NCBI GenBank assembly: GCA_021234535.1
Contig: CM037843.1
Coordinates: forward strand, 13,539,979-13,603,978
DNA from: Stichopus chloronotus
Lineage: Eukaryota > Echinodermata > Holothuroidea > Aspidochirotida > Stichopodidae
Length of the DNA: 64,000 bases
Reading direction: 5' to 3'
Part shown: positions 24,144-34,670 of the stretch, piece after piece
Layout of the letters: every line of letters starts with the position of its first letter
Position numbering within the stretch: the first letter of the stretch is position 1
Notes under the pieces: model-generated
What the model was told of the DNA's origin: nothing
Seen by the model: the letters and a program-made list of their open reading frames with translations, nothing else
The model's database searches: none
Program-made: the position numbers and the translations under genes

Positions 24144-24506
24144 ATGGAGTTCAAAGGTCATTTGAGGTCTGTAAGTCAAAGTCCAATAGGGCAAAAACGT
24201 TTGGTCACCGTGTACACAACGAGTTACTGTATGTCTGCGTGCCGTTGGTATATGGCTCTGGTTTGAAGGCATATGGAAGCAAACAATGTCATGTGAGTGC
24301 AATCTACCAATCGAATTGGATTGGTCTTTGGTTTGAAATGCTACAGCTACAAACTGTCATTCATATTTGATGTTCATCAAGTCAGAAATTTCGGTAGTAC
24401 TCTACCGAAATTTGCTTGGGGGACTGCGTAATCCCTTTAAATAATTAGTCCTACATGGGTAAATGATCCCTCTCGCTTTTCATGGAGCTCAAAGGGCATT
24501 TGAGGT
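24144..24506 (+). repeat. Direct repeat pair CATGGAGYTCAAAGGKCATTTGAGGT
   Basis: The 26-bp blocks at 24144-24169 and 24481-24506 differ at two positions. They flank the 12-bp hairpin, so the segment could be one small insertion. Confidence 0.6.
24386..24413. repeat. 12-bp inverted repeat, 4-nt loop
   Basis: AAATTTCGGTAG, TACT, CTACCGAAATTT. It sits between two direct repeats of a CATGGAG(T/C)TCAAAGG block at 24144 and 24481. Confidence 0.85.
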
Positions 24507-27500
24507 AAACAGGGGAAGTATTTTGAAACCATGTAAACATCATTTTAAGAAATAAGTATTGACCAAAGTTAATTTGATTAATTACAATTGTTCGTGATTC
24601 TAGGCCTTAGAAAATTTAAATTTTTTCACACTTTACAATAAAAACACTCATTAGTAAAGGCAAGAAAGCTTTACCAGTCCTTGGATGTACTTGGAGATAA
24701 CCTATCTACCAGTATGACTGAAGGTTAGCATATGAATCAAAATAGTAAATGTCTAGATCCTGTCATATTTTAATTGACTGGGAGGAAGGGTCGTGGGAAG
24801 CAGGATTTAAAAAGAAGGAGAACATCTCGACTGGAGCAAAATTGAAGTATGTCGGGCATAATTGATTGGAAGCAGTCAAAAACTTTTCCCCGTCATCAAG
24901 GTTCTACTCTGAGATGGTGTATTTATTAATTAACCTTCGGGGTAGAAGAAAAGTATGAAAATAGGACAAACTGCATATATATTTGCTTGGAGGTTTAACA
25001 TGTTCACCGCAATACAGAAAACCTATGTGCATAAAGATATGAAGGTCTCTCGTGTATTTGTTGAAGTACCACGGCTATTATCCTTTGCCGATGACTTTAA
25101 GAGTTCACTATACGAACAAATTAATTGAGTATACTTTTGTATCAGAAACGGCGATTTCATGATTTCCTCTTGTCCGCAATTGAGACTGAAATTCTGGATG
25201 ACTTCTCAGATTTTGCCCCAGATAAATAAAAAGTGTTCCCAACTCTACCACTAGGTCTTACACTATCTTTCTCAATACAAACAAACAACGTGATTTACTG
25301 AATTGAGATTGTTAGTTCTCAGGTCCTTTAACTATAATCTTATATTACTGTCTTTGTTTGTGTCGACTGTGAGTGTGTCTCGCCGGTTGTGTATGTTGAA
25401 TGTTCAAGTTTATGATATTTCTGTCAATATTTCAGAATCTTATTGAAACAGACGATGCGGCTTTGATTCAGTTAGTTCAGGTGTTAATTCTAAAGTCCAT
25501 CCGTTAACATTCACATTCATGAGTTGGCGGTGACGTCAATTGCAGCACCGGTCGATTATGTTTTTTATACAAATATGAACTTTGATTGAAACAATCATCC
25601 GAGTTAATCCCAGAAATTTCATGAAACCATCTATTAATTCGACAGTTCGAATAGGAGAGCCAGTGCCGACGAGATTAAACTTAGCTTTTTAATCTATTCT
25701 CCAAATTAGGAAGACAGTGTGAAACTTGTAACTAGTGGCCAACATTAAAGACTATAGTATCAGTTTGATTACGCTTTGGTATTGAGAAGCTCATCTACTA
25801 TTCTTGGAGCATACTGTGGTTCATGTTGACATTGCTATTAAGATGTTCTCTTCACTGGAGGGTGGGGTCCGAACGAGGAGCCAGAAATTTGTCAAGAAGG
25901 GAGCTGAGCCTGTGGGAGAATATGGTTCCCGGGTATCCATAAGAAAGTTACATAGTTACGGGGTAATTCCCATAAAGAAAAATTTGTTTTGATCTTTAGT
26001 ACGGTAAGTAAAGCTCGTTTGGCCGGTGCAAGTGAAGATTGGATGTCATAGGTCTCACGTTACACGAAAGAAGAAGAAGAGAGAAAGAGGAACAAAATAA
26101 GGAATCTGTAACGAACCTTATCCATAATTCCGTTGAAGCGTTCTTCTGAGTTGACGATATATATTAATCACTTCTTTACATTGAAGTCGTCAGAAATGAA
26201 AAAAAATATCTTTCAGTTAGCATGACAAACTGATCCTTTGCAGGGTGACGGACGCAAAGAACAACCTGTTAGTACGTTGTGAACGTTTTGTTTCCAGAAA
26301 TACACATCAGAAGGCAGTGCTGCTTGTTACTGTTTATTTTCCGTATCTCAGATTTAATAAAATTGATCGGTGCTAAATGACTGATTTTTTCTAATTCGCA
26401 AACGACCTCCTTATTCCTTCACATGAACTTGCAGGCAAGCAATATGGGCACATGTATAGTAGATACCACACAGGAGCGACCGCAACAATATTGCTAGGCC
26501 GCACGATCCTCACAAATGGTAGCCTAATCATTGTAGACATGCAGACTGAAACGAATATACACGTCGCGTTGGAATAATTTGCTACGCCAATCACAACAAC
26601 CCTATTTGTTAAGTATTGTGAGGAGAGTAATCATAGAGTTTCAACGTTTATCACCAAAATTTCCACCTGCAATCACCGTTAACTACAGTGTTTACTCACA
26701 TACAATGTAAATATTGTCTTAAAAATGGGCTGATTCCATTCGGGGCATTGACGACGCGTTTTTGCCTTGTAGCTGCGCTAGTGTTTCACCTACATGGGCC
26801 AAATCGAGACGGGGCTATCACTGGCAAGTATTTGACTCCCACAATATTGCTGGGATGAACAAGAATAACATGTCGGGGGGGGGGGGGTGAGGAGGGGGGT
26901 GAGGAGGGTGGGGTAGTGATAGACATTGCGGCTTTCGTTAGGACTATTTGGGGGAAATGAATCAAAGTGTTCCTGCATATTATTTAATATGTCACAGGAG
27001 TGATGCTGTGGATGAACACAATGGTTCATTGTAGTCAGTGAACACGTCCATTTCGTGTCGATATGTACAAAATGAAGACAGGGAACCTTGCTTAGATTAG
27101 TCTTTCTGTACTAGTGAACCTTCAAAAGTATATATACATAATCACATCAATATATAACCTAAATTAATAGCATTAATTAAAACAATTCAGAAAAGAAGAA
27201 TAGTATTCTACCAAAGACAGACCTCTCACGCTCATTTAACACATCCGAAGGCATCATACTTGCTCAAAGGCATATCGTAACGTTCGATGTTCATACGCTA
27301 TTGAAGTAATACCAATTCCATAACCCAGTCATTTTCACCCCTCATCGTCCGCCCATACAGAAGCTGCACACCTGATTATGGACAACCAGTTGTATACTAT
27401 ATCAGTCTCCTCTGTCTTACACAAACGAACATAAAGCAACGTTACAGAAAGTCCCTTCACTTCCTGGTTAGCTTGACCCACTCATTTGGTAAATTTAGGT

Positions 27501-28078
27501 ACCAATTAGACATTACACTTAAATGAGTCACACGGCGTTTAGAATATAACCAATAAGGTACACAAAGAAAATAGCTTTTATCATTGTTAGATCATTCAGT
27601 CTCATCAGTAAACATCTACAGAAGCTTTACCCCCCCCCCCCCCCTTACAAAATGATGCGTGTGATGAGTAACGGAAGATGCATCATTTGAATTTTGAAAA
27701 GTTTGGGGTGGACAAATTATTATTAAGCAACAAATAACTGAATTTCTATCTTTGAGAAACGCATTTTTTGAAAAGAAGACTACTGTCCTTCCATACTGCA
27801 AACAATGTATCATTCTGTGTCCACAAACATTGGTCTTAAAACTATGGTTGTTTTCTGTAAAACAAACGCCTTATTTCCCTTAGGACGATAACGTAGCTCC
27901 ATAACAAAGACAATGAAGTCACCACGGATTCATGTAGGCCGAGTGCCCCTGCGATCATACTTGACCCACAAATAAATACATTTATTTGTAGAGGATGGGT
28001 GACCTATAAATTAACAGAAAATATGGGGAAATGTGACTCCGCGAGGTTAAAAATTTTGCTGCACGCCCCTCCTCCCCC

Positions 28079-28112
28079 CTACCACTGATAATGACGCTCC
28101 GCGTAGATAGTA
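28079..28112 (+). repeat. Dispersed repeat core fragment
   Basis: ACTGATAATGACGCTCCGCG followed by TAGATAG matches the 3' side of the repeat core. Confidence 0.5.
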
Positions 28113-29398
28113 TATGCAAAGAAACTCATATAGTATATGTCTACGCTATCATAGCCGTATGGCAATATGTACCCCTCCCCCATCTTTAGACCCCTCTTGG
28201 CACCCCCGGATCAAAAAATACTAGTAAGAAAGAATGCCGTGACAACTATAACATGTTTATCGTCCATCTATAAATTCCAACAAGCAACCCGTAAAAGAGG
28301 TGAATGAAAAATATCAAAAGTGCATAGAACTGCTTTTATGGAAATATTGTTTTGAACTCCGCTTTTGATCAATGAAGTTTCTTTTAATAATTTTCTGTAT
28401 TATGAGGAACCAATTTGTCATCCCTTTTACATCAGTAAACTTCGTGTTTGTCTCCGATCCTGCTACGAACTTTTCACGAAAATGAAAACAAATTTGTTGA
28501 GGAATTTTAGTGCACTGTACCCCAAGATGTGGGATCATCAGAAAATTGGATATTTGTCAAAAAATGAAGAACAAATAAATTCATTCTTAGTGGGATCTTA
28601 GAAAAGACGACTCAAAAACCTTGACACCAATATAAATATCAGTGTGGACCTGGAAACATCCCCGAGGGAGAGGGGGGAGGGATTCCACCATCATTTACAT
28701 GATAGCCAACCTTTCTAGAAGATAATCTGAGAGGAGCCCCATATCAGTTGGTGCAGAGCTTATCAGAAAATTGTTTGGACAAAACTATCCAATAGATCTC
28801 CTTCCCAGGCTCCCCGGGGCCCCATTCATTCTTGCGGCGCCCCTCCGAAAAACCGCTGTAGTTGAATCGGTTGGGGTGGATTCCCAGCCACTTCGCCATG
28901 GAATATAATTGCCCATATCTATATCAGGTTTAAAGTTACCAGTATAATGACCTTAATTTGGGTCAACGGTTCTGTAAATGTCATATGTGCTTCTATCGGC
29001 ACATATCCGTCTGGATTATGTTAAAGGCGGATGTCTGTACCCTAGCTGATACCATCGAAGCGGTGCATGAGCTTGGGTTCTCTCCGATCCTACGAGAAAC
29101 GTTTTGGCATATGTACTGTATCTTCCAAATCACCTTAAATGATAATACTCCCAAGCCCCAATCATATACTCTGAGACCTCCATAATTTTTACATCTCATA
29201 TCTAAGAAAATTATGTTCGGGGAAATACTTAGGTGTCTGAAGACTAATAAAATCAGGGACCAAACAATCAAGTAGACTTCGCATTCAAAATGCAGTCTGG
29301 TCAGACCAAATTATTGGGGACACAAGATATCGCGTCCCAAATCGCACTGAAAAGGTTTTGCGAGGATGCGTCCTGATGTCCTTGAGCTCTGCAGAGGA

Positions 29399-29988
29399 CT
29401 AATCTGAAATCTTGACGGATCCTTTCCTCATCAGGAAATTCCGAGTCGTCTTCATCCTAATGGATGCTCTCCTGACAAGAGAACTTCCAACCTCTCTGAC
29501 TTCATCGGTCTTCTCAAGAAGGCTCGGCAACCGCCTCACGACAGGTTTCCGTTTGGGTGGTGCTTCCGTCGGATCGTAACGAAGCGATGAACTCCGCTTT
29601 CGTTTGCCTAGTCTCACGGTCGAAGAGACTGTGGAGGTATCCGCGAGAGAACTCTGACTGCCGACTTTATCCGTCCGCCTAATGGAGCGAATAGTGGCCA
29701 ATATCTGTGCAACACCTGATGCTGGTGGGCGCTTTCCGGGGACCAATTGCAACATCCTGCGCACGAGGCTTCTGAGAGCAGGGCTACTCTGGCGGTAAAG
29801 TTGCTGATCCACATCAACACTGGAATTCTCGTGGAGAAATTTTCCTAAGGGTATGGGGGCATAGCCGGGGTATTGTAGATACGGTGCTACTATGGGTTTA
29901 TCAAGGTCTTCGTTGTTTTCTTTGTTTCCGTCTTTCCTTGGTTGAGGAGGCAGCAGGGTTTGCTCGGCGATGGCAATGAAAAGCAACC
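29399..29988 (-). CDS. Pseudokinase exon 3: C-lobe and basic tail
   Basis: The acceptor is tttgcaatag and the exon runs 590 nt to a TAG stop. It encodes LLFIAIAEQ, PIPLGKFLHEN, LRSLVRRMLQLVPGKRPPA and a Ser/Arg/Lys-rich tail of about 100 residues. The base composition of this exon is clearly more GC-rich than the flanking introns. Confidence 0.88.
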
Positions 29989-32900
29989 CTATTGCAAAAC
30001 ACAAGGAAGGAAAAAGAGACTCATTGAATAACTTGGAATATGAGTTGCATTGGCAATCGCCTGATCATGTAGGCCTACCTTTGTTCTTGGTGAGTGTTTC
30101 AGGGAAGAGAAAGTACAGGAAAAGATCACATGTGGCAAAACCTGAAAGAGACACTAGCCACTCATCTTCCATGCATTTGGATATGAAAATTGTCGCGACA
30201 TTTTTGTTGGCATAAAAAATTCAGACTCTCCATGAAAGCATAGCAGTCAATCACTGTTACTTGAAATCATACAGACCAACTGGAAGTGGATATGAATATT
30301 CATCTATGCAGAAACTAGGACTTAAACAATGTTGCTTTGTACAGTGGCTACGACACACGGTATTCCGCGGAATTTGAGTTTCACGAACAAATTGTCTCAT
30401 ATTCCATCATTAACCTTGAACGTTACGGTACTTTGGGTGAAACGATGTCCCATCGGTAACGATAAGAACAATGATGGAGGTAATGAAGATGATGATGGAA
30501 TACAATGATGCTGATGATGATCCTGATGATGACTACGACTATTGCTACAACATTTTTGCTGATCATGGAGACAGCGATAATGGTGGTAATGATGATATCA
30601 TGATGATGACGATGATGATGACTGCACATATATGTTTTGTTGATAAGGACAATCACCGTAATGATGATAAAGATGATGAAGATGTTGATATTAAGAAGGA
30701 TGCATGATGTTGACAATGATGATGGTGATGATACTACAACGAAAACAATGAGAATGCTCCTGATGATGATCCTAATGAAAATGATGACGACAAGGGCGAT
30801 GCTCATAGATGATGACTTCAATTAACAATGCTACTGATGTTGACTATACAGTGATGATGATAATTAAGATGACCGTAATGATGATGTAATCCAAGATATA
30901 ATAATCGGGCATAGCACGTATTTGTAGGGAGAGACACTGAAATTTGAAATGATGAATGCTAAAGGATCATATCACAATCTTTTTAGCAGGTTATATCTTT
31001 TGAAAAGGAGAAATACAGGACGTAATGCACACCAAATGTCTCCTCCGAGTTACGTCCGCATGTCGTTCAAGACATTGGTCGCTTTTTGTTTTAAGTGACT
31101 TAAACTCATTATTTGGATATTGTGTTATTCAAATCATAAAACATTACATTGTCAGTCGTCTTCACTTTTACTGTAAAACGCCCTGTTGAATAGATTCCCA
31201 TAAAGTTTAAGCAAAAACCTTATGGACAAATCCACCACTGAAAAGGGTGAAAAAGATGGAGAAACTGTTTGGTTATTTAATCTAATTATTCATGACTTAC
31301 TTACCTAACATATACACATCTGCAGCAGTGTTGGTGTAATTTTTGCAACATCTGTCCCAACTTCTCCCGAAAGCCTCTGGTGGTAGATGATATTGCATAC
31401 TTCGAATACGACCGCCATCTGGACGGTACTTCTCGTCATACGGCCTGCCACAGACCTAAGGATCAATCATGTAATAAATAATTCCTCAATAAAATCATAC
31501 ATCAATTAATTTAAATCAATACATCAACCACTTGTTATCATAAAAGTGTCCTTATAGTACATGCCCAATATATTGTAAAGTCTGAATTGAATTATTACGA
31601 AACCTGACCGCGGACATAAAAAACCATCCAAATGTTTTGCCATTATAGTCATAGACAACGCCAAATGATTTTTATTTCATAAGAAGGCAAAAGGCATGAA
31701 CCATGCATTCACATGAACTAAACATCTACGTGAAATATGTCTTTATATTTCTTATGTAAGTTGCTGGTCAAAGACAGTGATAGCTGAAGTTGAAACATTT
31801 TTTTTTTCACTGAAGAGGTCAACTTTGAGCAAACCTGAGCTGTGCCAGGGACGCCAGTGTGGTGCACTGTATAGTTGCACACCGCAGGTACCCGGTAGGT
31901 AATGTTTACATATTTCAGTCTGTATAGAGGTTGTATGACACGCTTCTAGAAAGGAGTACACTTCCAGTAAAAGTTGCCTTTTTTTGAGATATGACTTTTC
32001 AAAGTTTGTGAAAAATGCAAAACAGATGACGTGGAGTTTCACAGTGTCAGTATTTCTTTTGTTAAACCTATATTTTGTCTCTCAAGTACTTAATTACTGA
32101 GTTTCACATTGGTAAGTGATATTTTTGAAGGGGAAAATACATGCTTCCGAAATAAAATCCTCCGGCGTGCGTATAAATTTTTCAAATTTTCATTCCCATC
32201 AAAATCCGTCAATCTTTGACGGATTTTGATGGGAATGTGTAGCGATTTTTAACATTTTCAATGCTTAATGCACCCAATACTCCAAAATGTCATTTTCATG
32301 TCACATGACCTTTAAATTCCTTTCAATAGAATTGGCGCACTTGCAAATGAAGAGGGCTGAGAGTCATGGGGGATCCTTCCTATAATAAATTCAAACTGAC
32401 ATCAACGAACGGTGGATTAAGCCTATACGGGCAAATGAAAAAAAAAAAAACTTGTATGAAGTATAGGCCGTATTCACATTTGGGCAAAGACTGATTATGC
32501 CGCCACCAACTATTTGAAACCAAGAATGAACCTTGCACTGGTTGTCACTTCCGACAAGAAAATAAGCATAAATGCAGATGTGAAAATGAAAACAAATTGA
32601 TCAAAATGATTTGAACTTGAGTCAGACGAGACATCAGTTTGGGTCCAAGAGATGTCACAATCAATCTTATTTGGAATTAATCTGTTTGTAGGCTACATTT
32701 TTGAATCTGGAAAAACCATTGGCACTCAAGACAGATATAGAACTATGCGAGCTTATCAATTTAAAGATAACATGTTACTCGCCTGGGTGAGACCGTAGTC
32801 TGTTATTTTCGCGACAGCCTCGCCCGATCCGTTCTTCACGACGAGCACACTGAATGGAGTCAATGCGTTGTGAGAAAGAGAGTTAACGTGTAAGAACGAC

Positions 32901-33277
32901 ACTCCTTCTACCAGCTGAATCATCAAAGCCTTACTCTCATCAACACCCAGAGACTCTTTCCTATCGACAATAAAATCGTTTAAGAGCTCCGTCTCTTCCT
33001 TCTCGAAATGTGACCAAATTGTACAGAGGTATATTTTCCCGTTCTCGACCATATCGAAGGCGTTTTTGAACTTTGTGATATTTTTGTGTTTCAGCCGCCG
33101 GTACTGGACGTCTTGCCTGAGGGACTCTGCCGCCAGCTTGGCTTTGGCTACGCTTTGAAAAGGGACGACCTTGGCGAGGCGAACTTTCCCACCGATGCCT
33201 TTTTCTTGCGCAGTCAACTCCTTCCCGAAGTAACCGGCACACAGCCTCTCCAGGGGAACGTAATCCGATGTCGACAT
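29399..33277 (-). CDS. STK35/PDIK1L-like pseudokinase, complete, 3 exons
   Basis: Exons 33277-32783, 31455-31305 and 29988-29399 give 411 residues. The ATG at 33277 is the first after an in-frame stop at 33341-33343. The fold is a protein kinase: glycine-rich GYFGKE (16-20), beta-3 Lys36 in RLAKVV, RRLKHKNI (60-67), DYG at 160-162, PPE at 190-192, the helix-F Asp211 in AADVYMLG, and a C-lobe KRPPA segment near 301. The catalytic loop reads SHNALTPFSVLV. HRD is therefore HNA, and the catalytic Asp, the loop Lys and the Mg-binding Asn are Ala138, Thr140 and Ser143. Phosphotransfer is unlikely. DYGLTQVC matches DFGLSKVC, and PIPLGKFLHEN matches the PLG-LLEN segment of STK35/PDIK1L; these parallels come from memory. 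The tail is basic and Ser-rich, with two clusters (KRKR 344-347, PKRKP 360-364) like a bipartite nuclear signal. Confidence 0.85.
30465..30890 (+). repeat. GAT-rich microsatellite
   Basis: A second imperfect GAT/ATG tract of about 420 bp, in the pseudokinase intron between exons 2 and 3, with the same strand bias as the tract at 17.3 kb. Confidence 0.88.
31305..31455 (-). CDS. Pseudokinase exon 2: activation segment
   Basis: The acceptor is gatccttag and the donor TTAG|gtaagt; 151 nt. It encodes VCGRPYDEKY, YHLPPEAFG (the APE position) and NTAADVYML. The length between DYG and PPE is 27 residues, normal for a kinase, so no extra exon is needed in between. Confidence 0.85.
32191..32237. repeat. 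Perfect 22-bp inverted repeat with 3-nt loop
   Basis: CATTCCCATCAAAATCCGTC plus AA, loop TCT, then the exact reverse complement. It lies in the GC-AG intron of the pseudokinase gene. Confidence 0.95.
32783..33277 (-). CDS. Pseudokinase exon 1: N-lobe to DYG
   Basis: 495 nt, 165 residues, ending DYGLTQ. The donor that keeps the frame is CAG|gcgagt, a GC donor. The nearest GT (GCGA|gtaaca) leaves a phase that brings a stop codon a few codons into the next exon. The 33298 start seen in a longer open frame is a TTG, so ATG 33277 was chosen. Confidence 0.85.
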
Positions 33278-34549
33278 TTTAAATGTAACAGAATTCAAGT
33301 CCTTTGCAAATACAGGGAGGAAACAAATCTTGTGCCGAAACTACATAGCCTAAGTTTGCTCACTTTTCTGTGGTGTATAATCGCTAAATGCCACTAATCG
33401 ACTACCACTGAGCCGTGGTAAATGTTACACCAATTCCTTTGGTTAACGGAAAGCTCACAACTCCCTCCTGACACACATGAAAGGATGTTTTAATTACAGA
33501 CAATATACAATTATCTACCAAAACAGACTTCTCTGAGGCCTACAGGCCTAATAGTAAAAGACGCTTTTATGTTATAAAAAGAATAAATGCACACACTCCA
33601 CGCTATTCACGGCGTTGAACGTCATACTAATTACGCTATTAGCTCGTACAGCTCACTACATAGGCCAGCAGTAGAATTGTGTAGTTGAATTATTCAAATC
33701 TACCGCTTTTTCATATGACGTATACAGAACAGCGCAAATACACTGGTAGACCGTTACAGCTCTTCGTGGTGGTATCGATTTTCCACAGCATGTAATATTA
33801 AATGCATTGCCTGGGGCATTGTTTAGATGTGAGGGACTTTGCACTTTGCTGTTTTGAGAGCATATTTCATGGAACGCTAAAAGAGTTAAAATAATACCTT
33901 CCTTGCCGCAATAAGAAAACGTTGTATGATGATCTCGACTGTGGGAGTGAGGAATGGTAATTTCAACAGGAGGCTGCGTCAAGGGGCCGAATTTGAGGAA
34001 ATTATAAGAAAGGAAAGAAAAAAAAACCAAAATAAAACAGTTGCTCATGTGAAAGTGTGAATTGTTGGCACGACGAGTTTGAGAATGAAAAGCTTTAGCA
34101 CAACAATAAATCGAGTACTCGGCCCTACTGGACAAAGAATCATTTCCAGGCAGCATACTGGGTTCGATGGCTTGAGACGGGGCCGGAGTGTCCATTTTCC
34201 CCGACTTGTACGGGAGGGCTTTGAAAGGAGTTCCCCCTTTGGGAATACATTCAAAATCATATAACAGTGAGATGTCAAATTGTGCAGTCTATGACTAGTT
34301 TTCAATGACGGTAGGATATAATCCATTTTCACAAATTTTACGTGTTGGAATAACACAATGCCTATCATTACGTCGTTTCGAGCGTAATACAAGTGATATG
34401 CCGGCAAGATCTAATGATATCGGGGAGGGGGGGGGGGGGCACATATCGTCATAGCCTATCTATCGTCATAGCCTATTTAATGAAAGGATATGTGCGTGTC
34501 TAAGGGGGAGTTAGGCCAGAAGGCATACTTCGGACAGGACTAGTATAGC

Positions 34550-34670
34550 AGAGCTCTACCATCCGGTTGGCGACCCGTGCAAGAAATTGTTTGGCTCTAC
34601 AAACCTTCCAAATGACACTTCGTGTGTGTCCTAAGCAGCATGCACCCAGCCTTGAAAAAGCACCCTCGTA
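34550..34670 (-). repeat. Dispersed repeat, inverted copy
   Basis: CATCCGGTTGGCG (core) and then AAATGACACTTCGTGTGTGT and GCATGCACCCAGCCTTG are reverse complements of the core, left block and terminus of copies 1-3, in the right order for an inverted copy. Confidence 0.65.

Larger units (their letters stand above)
23995..29398. other. Region between the sulfotransferase and the pseudokinase
   Basis: It should contain the missing 5' exon and promoter of the sulfotransferase and the 3' UTR of the pseudokinase. Neither could be pinpointed. Two G/C runs (26.88 and 27.63 kb), a repeat core fragment and the 24.4-kb hairpin are the only clear structures. Confidence 0.5.

Noticed and set aside
30423..30825. 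Open frames of 60-130 codons on both strands
   Set aside because: Also products of a GAT/ATG tract, in a pseudokinase intron.
33278..33298. Seven-residue longer pseudokinase start at 33298
   Set aside because: That codon is TTG; the first ATG after the in-frame stop is at 33277.
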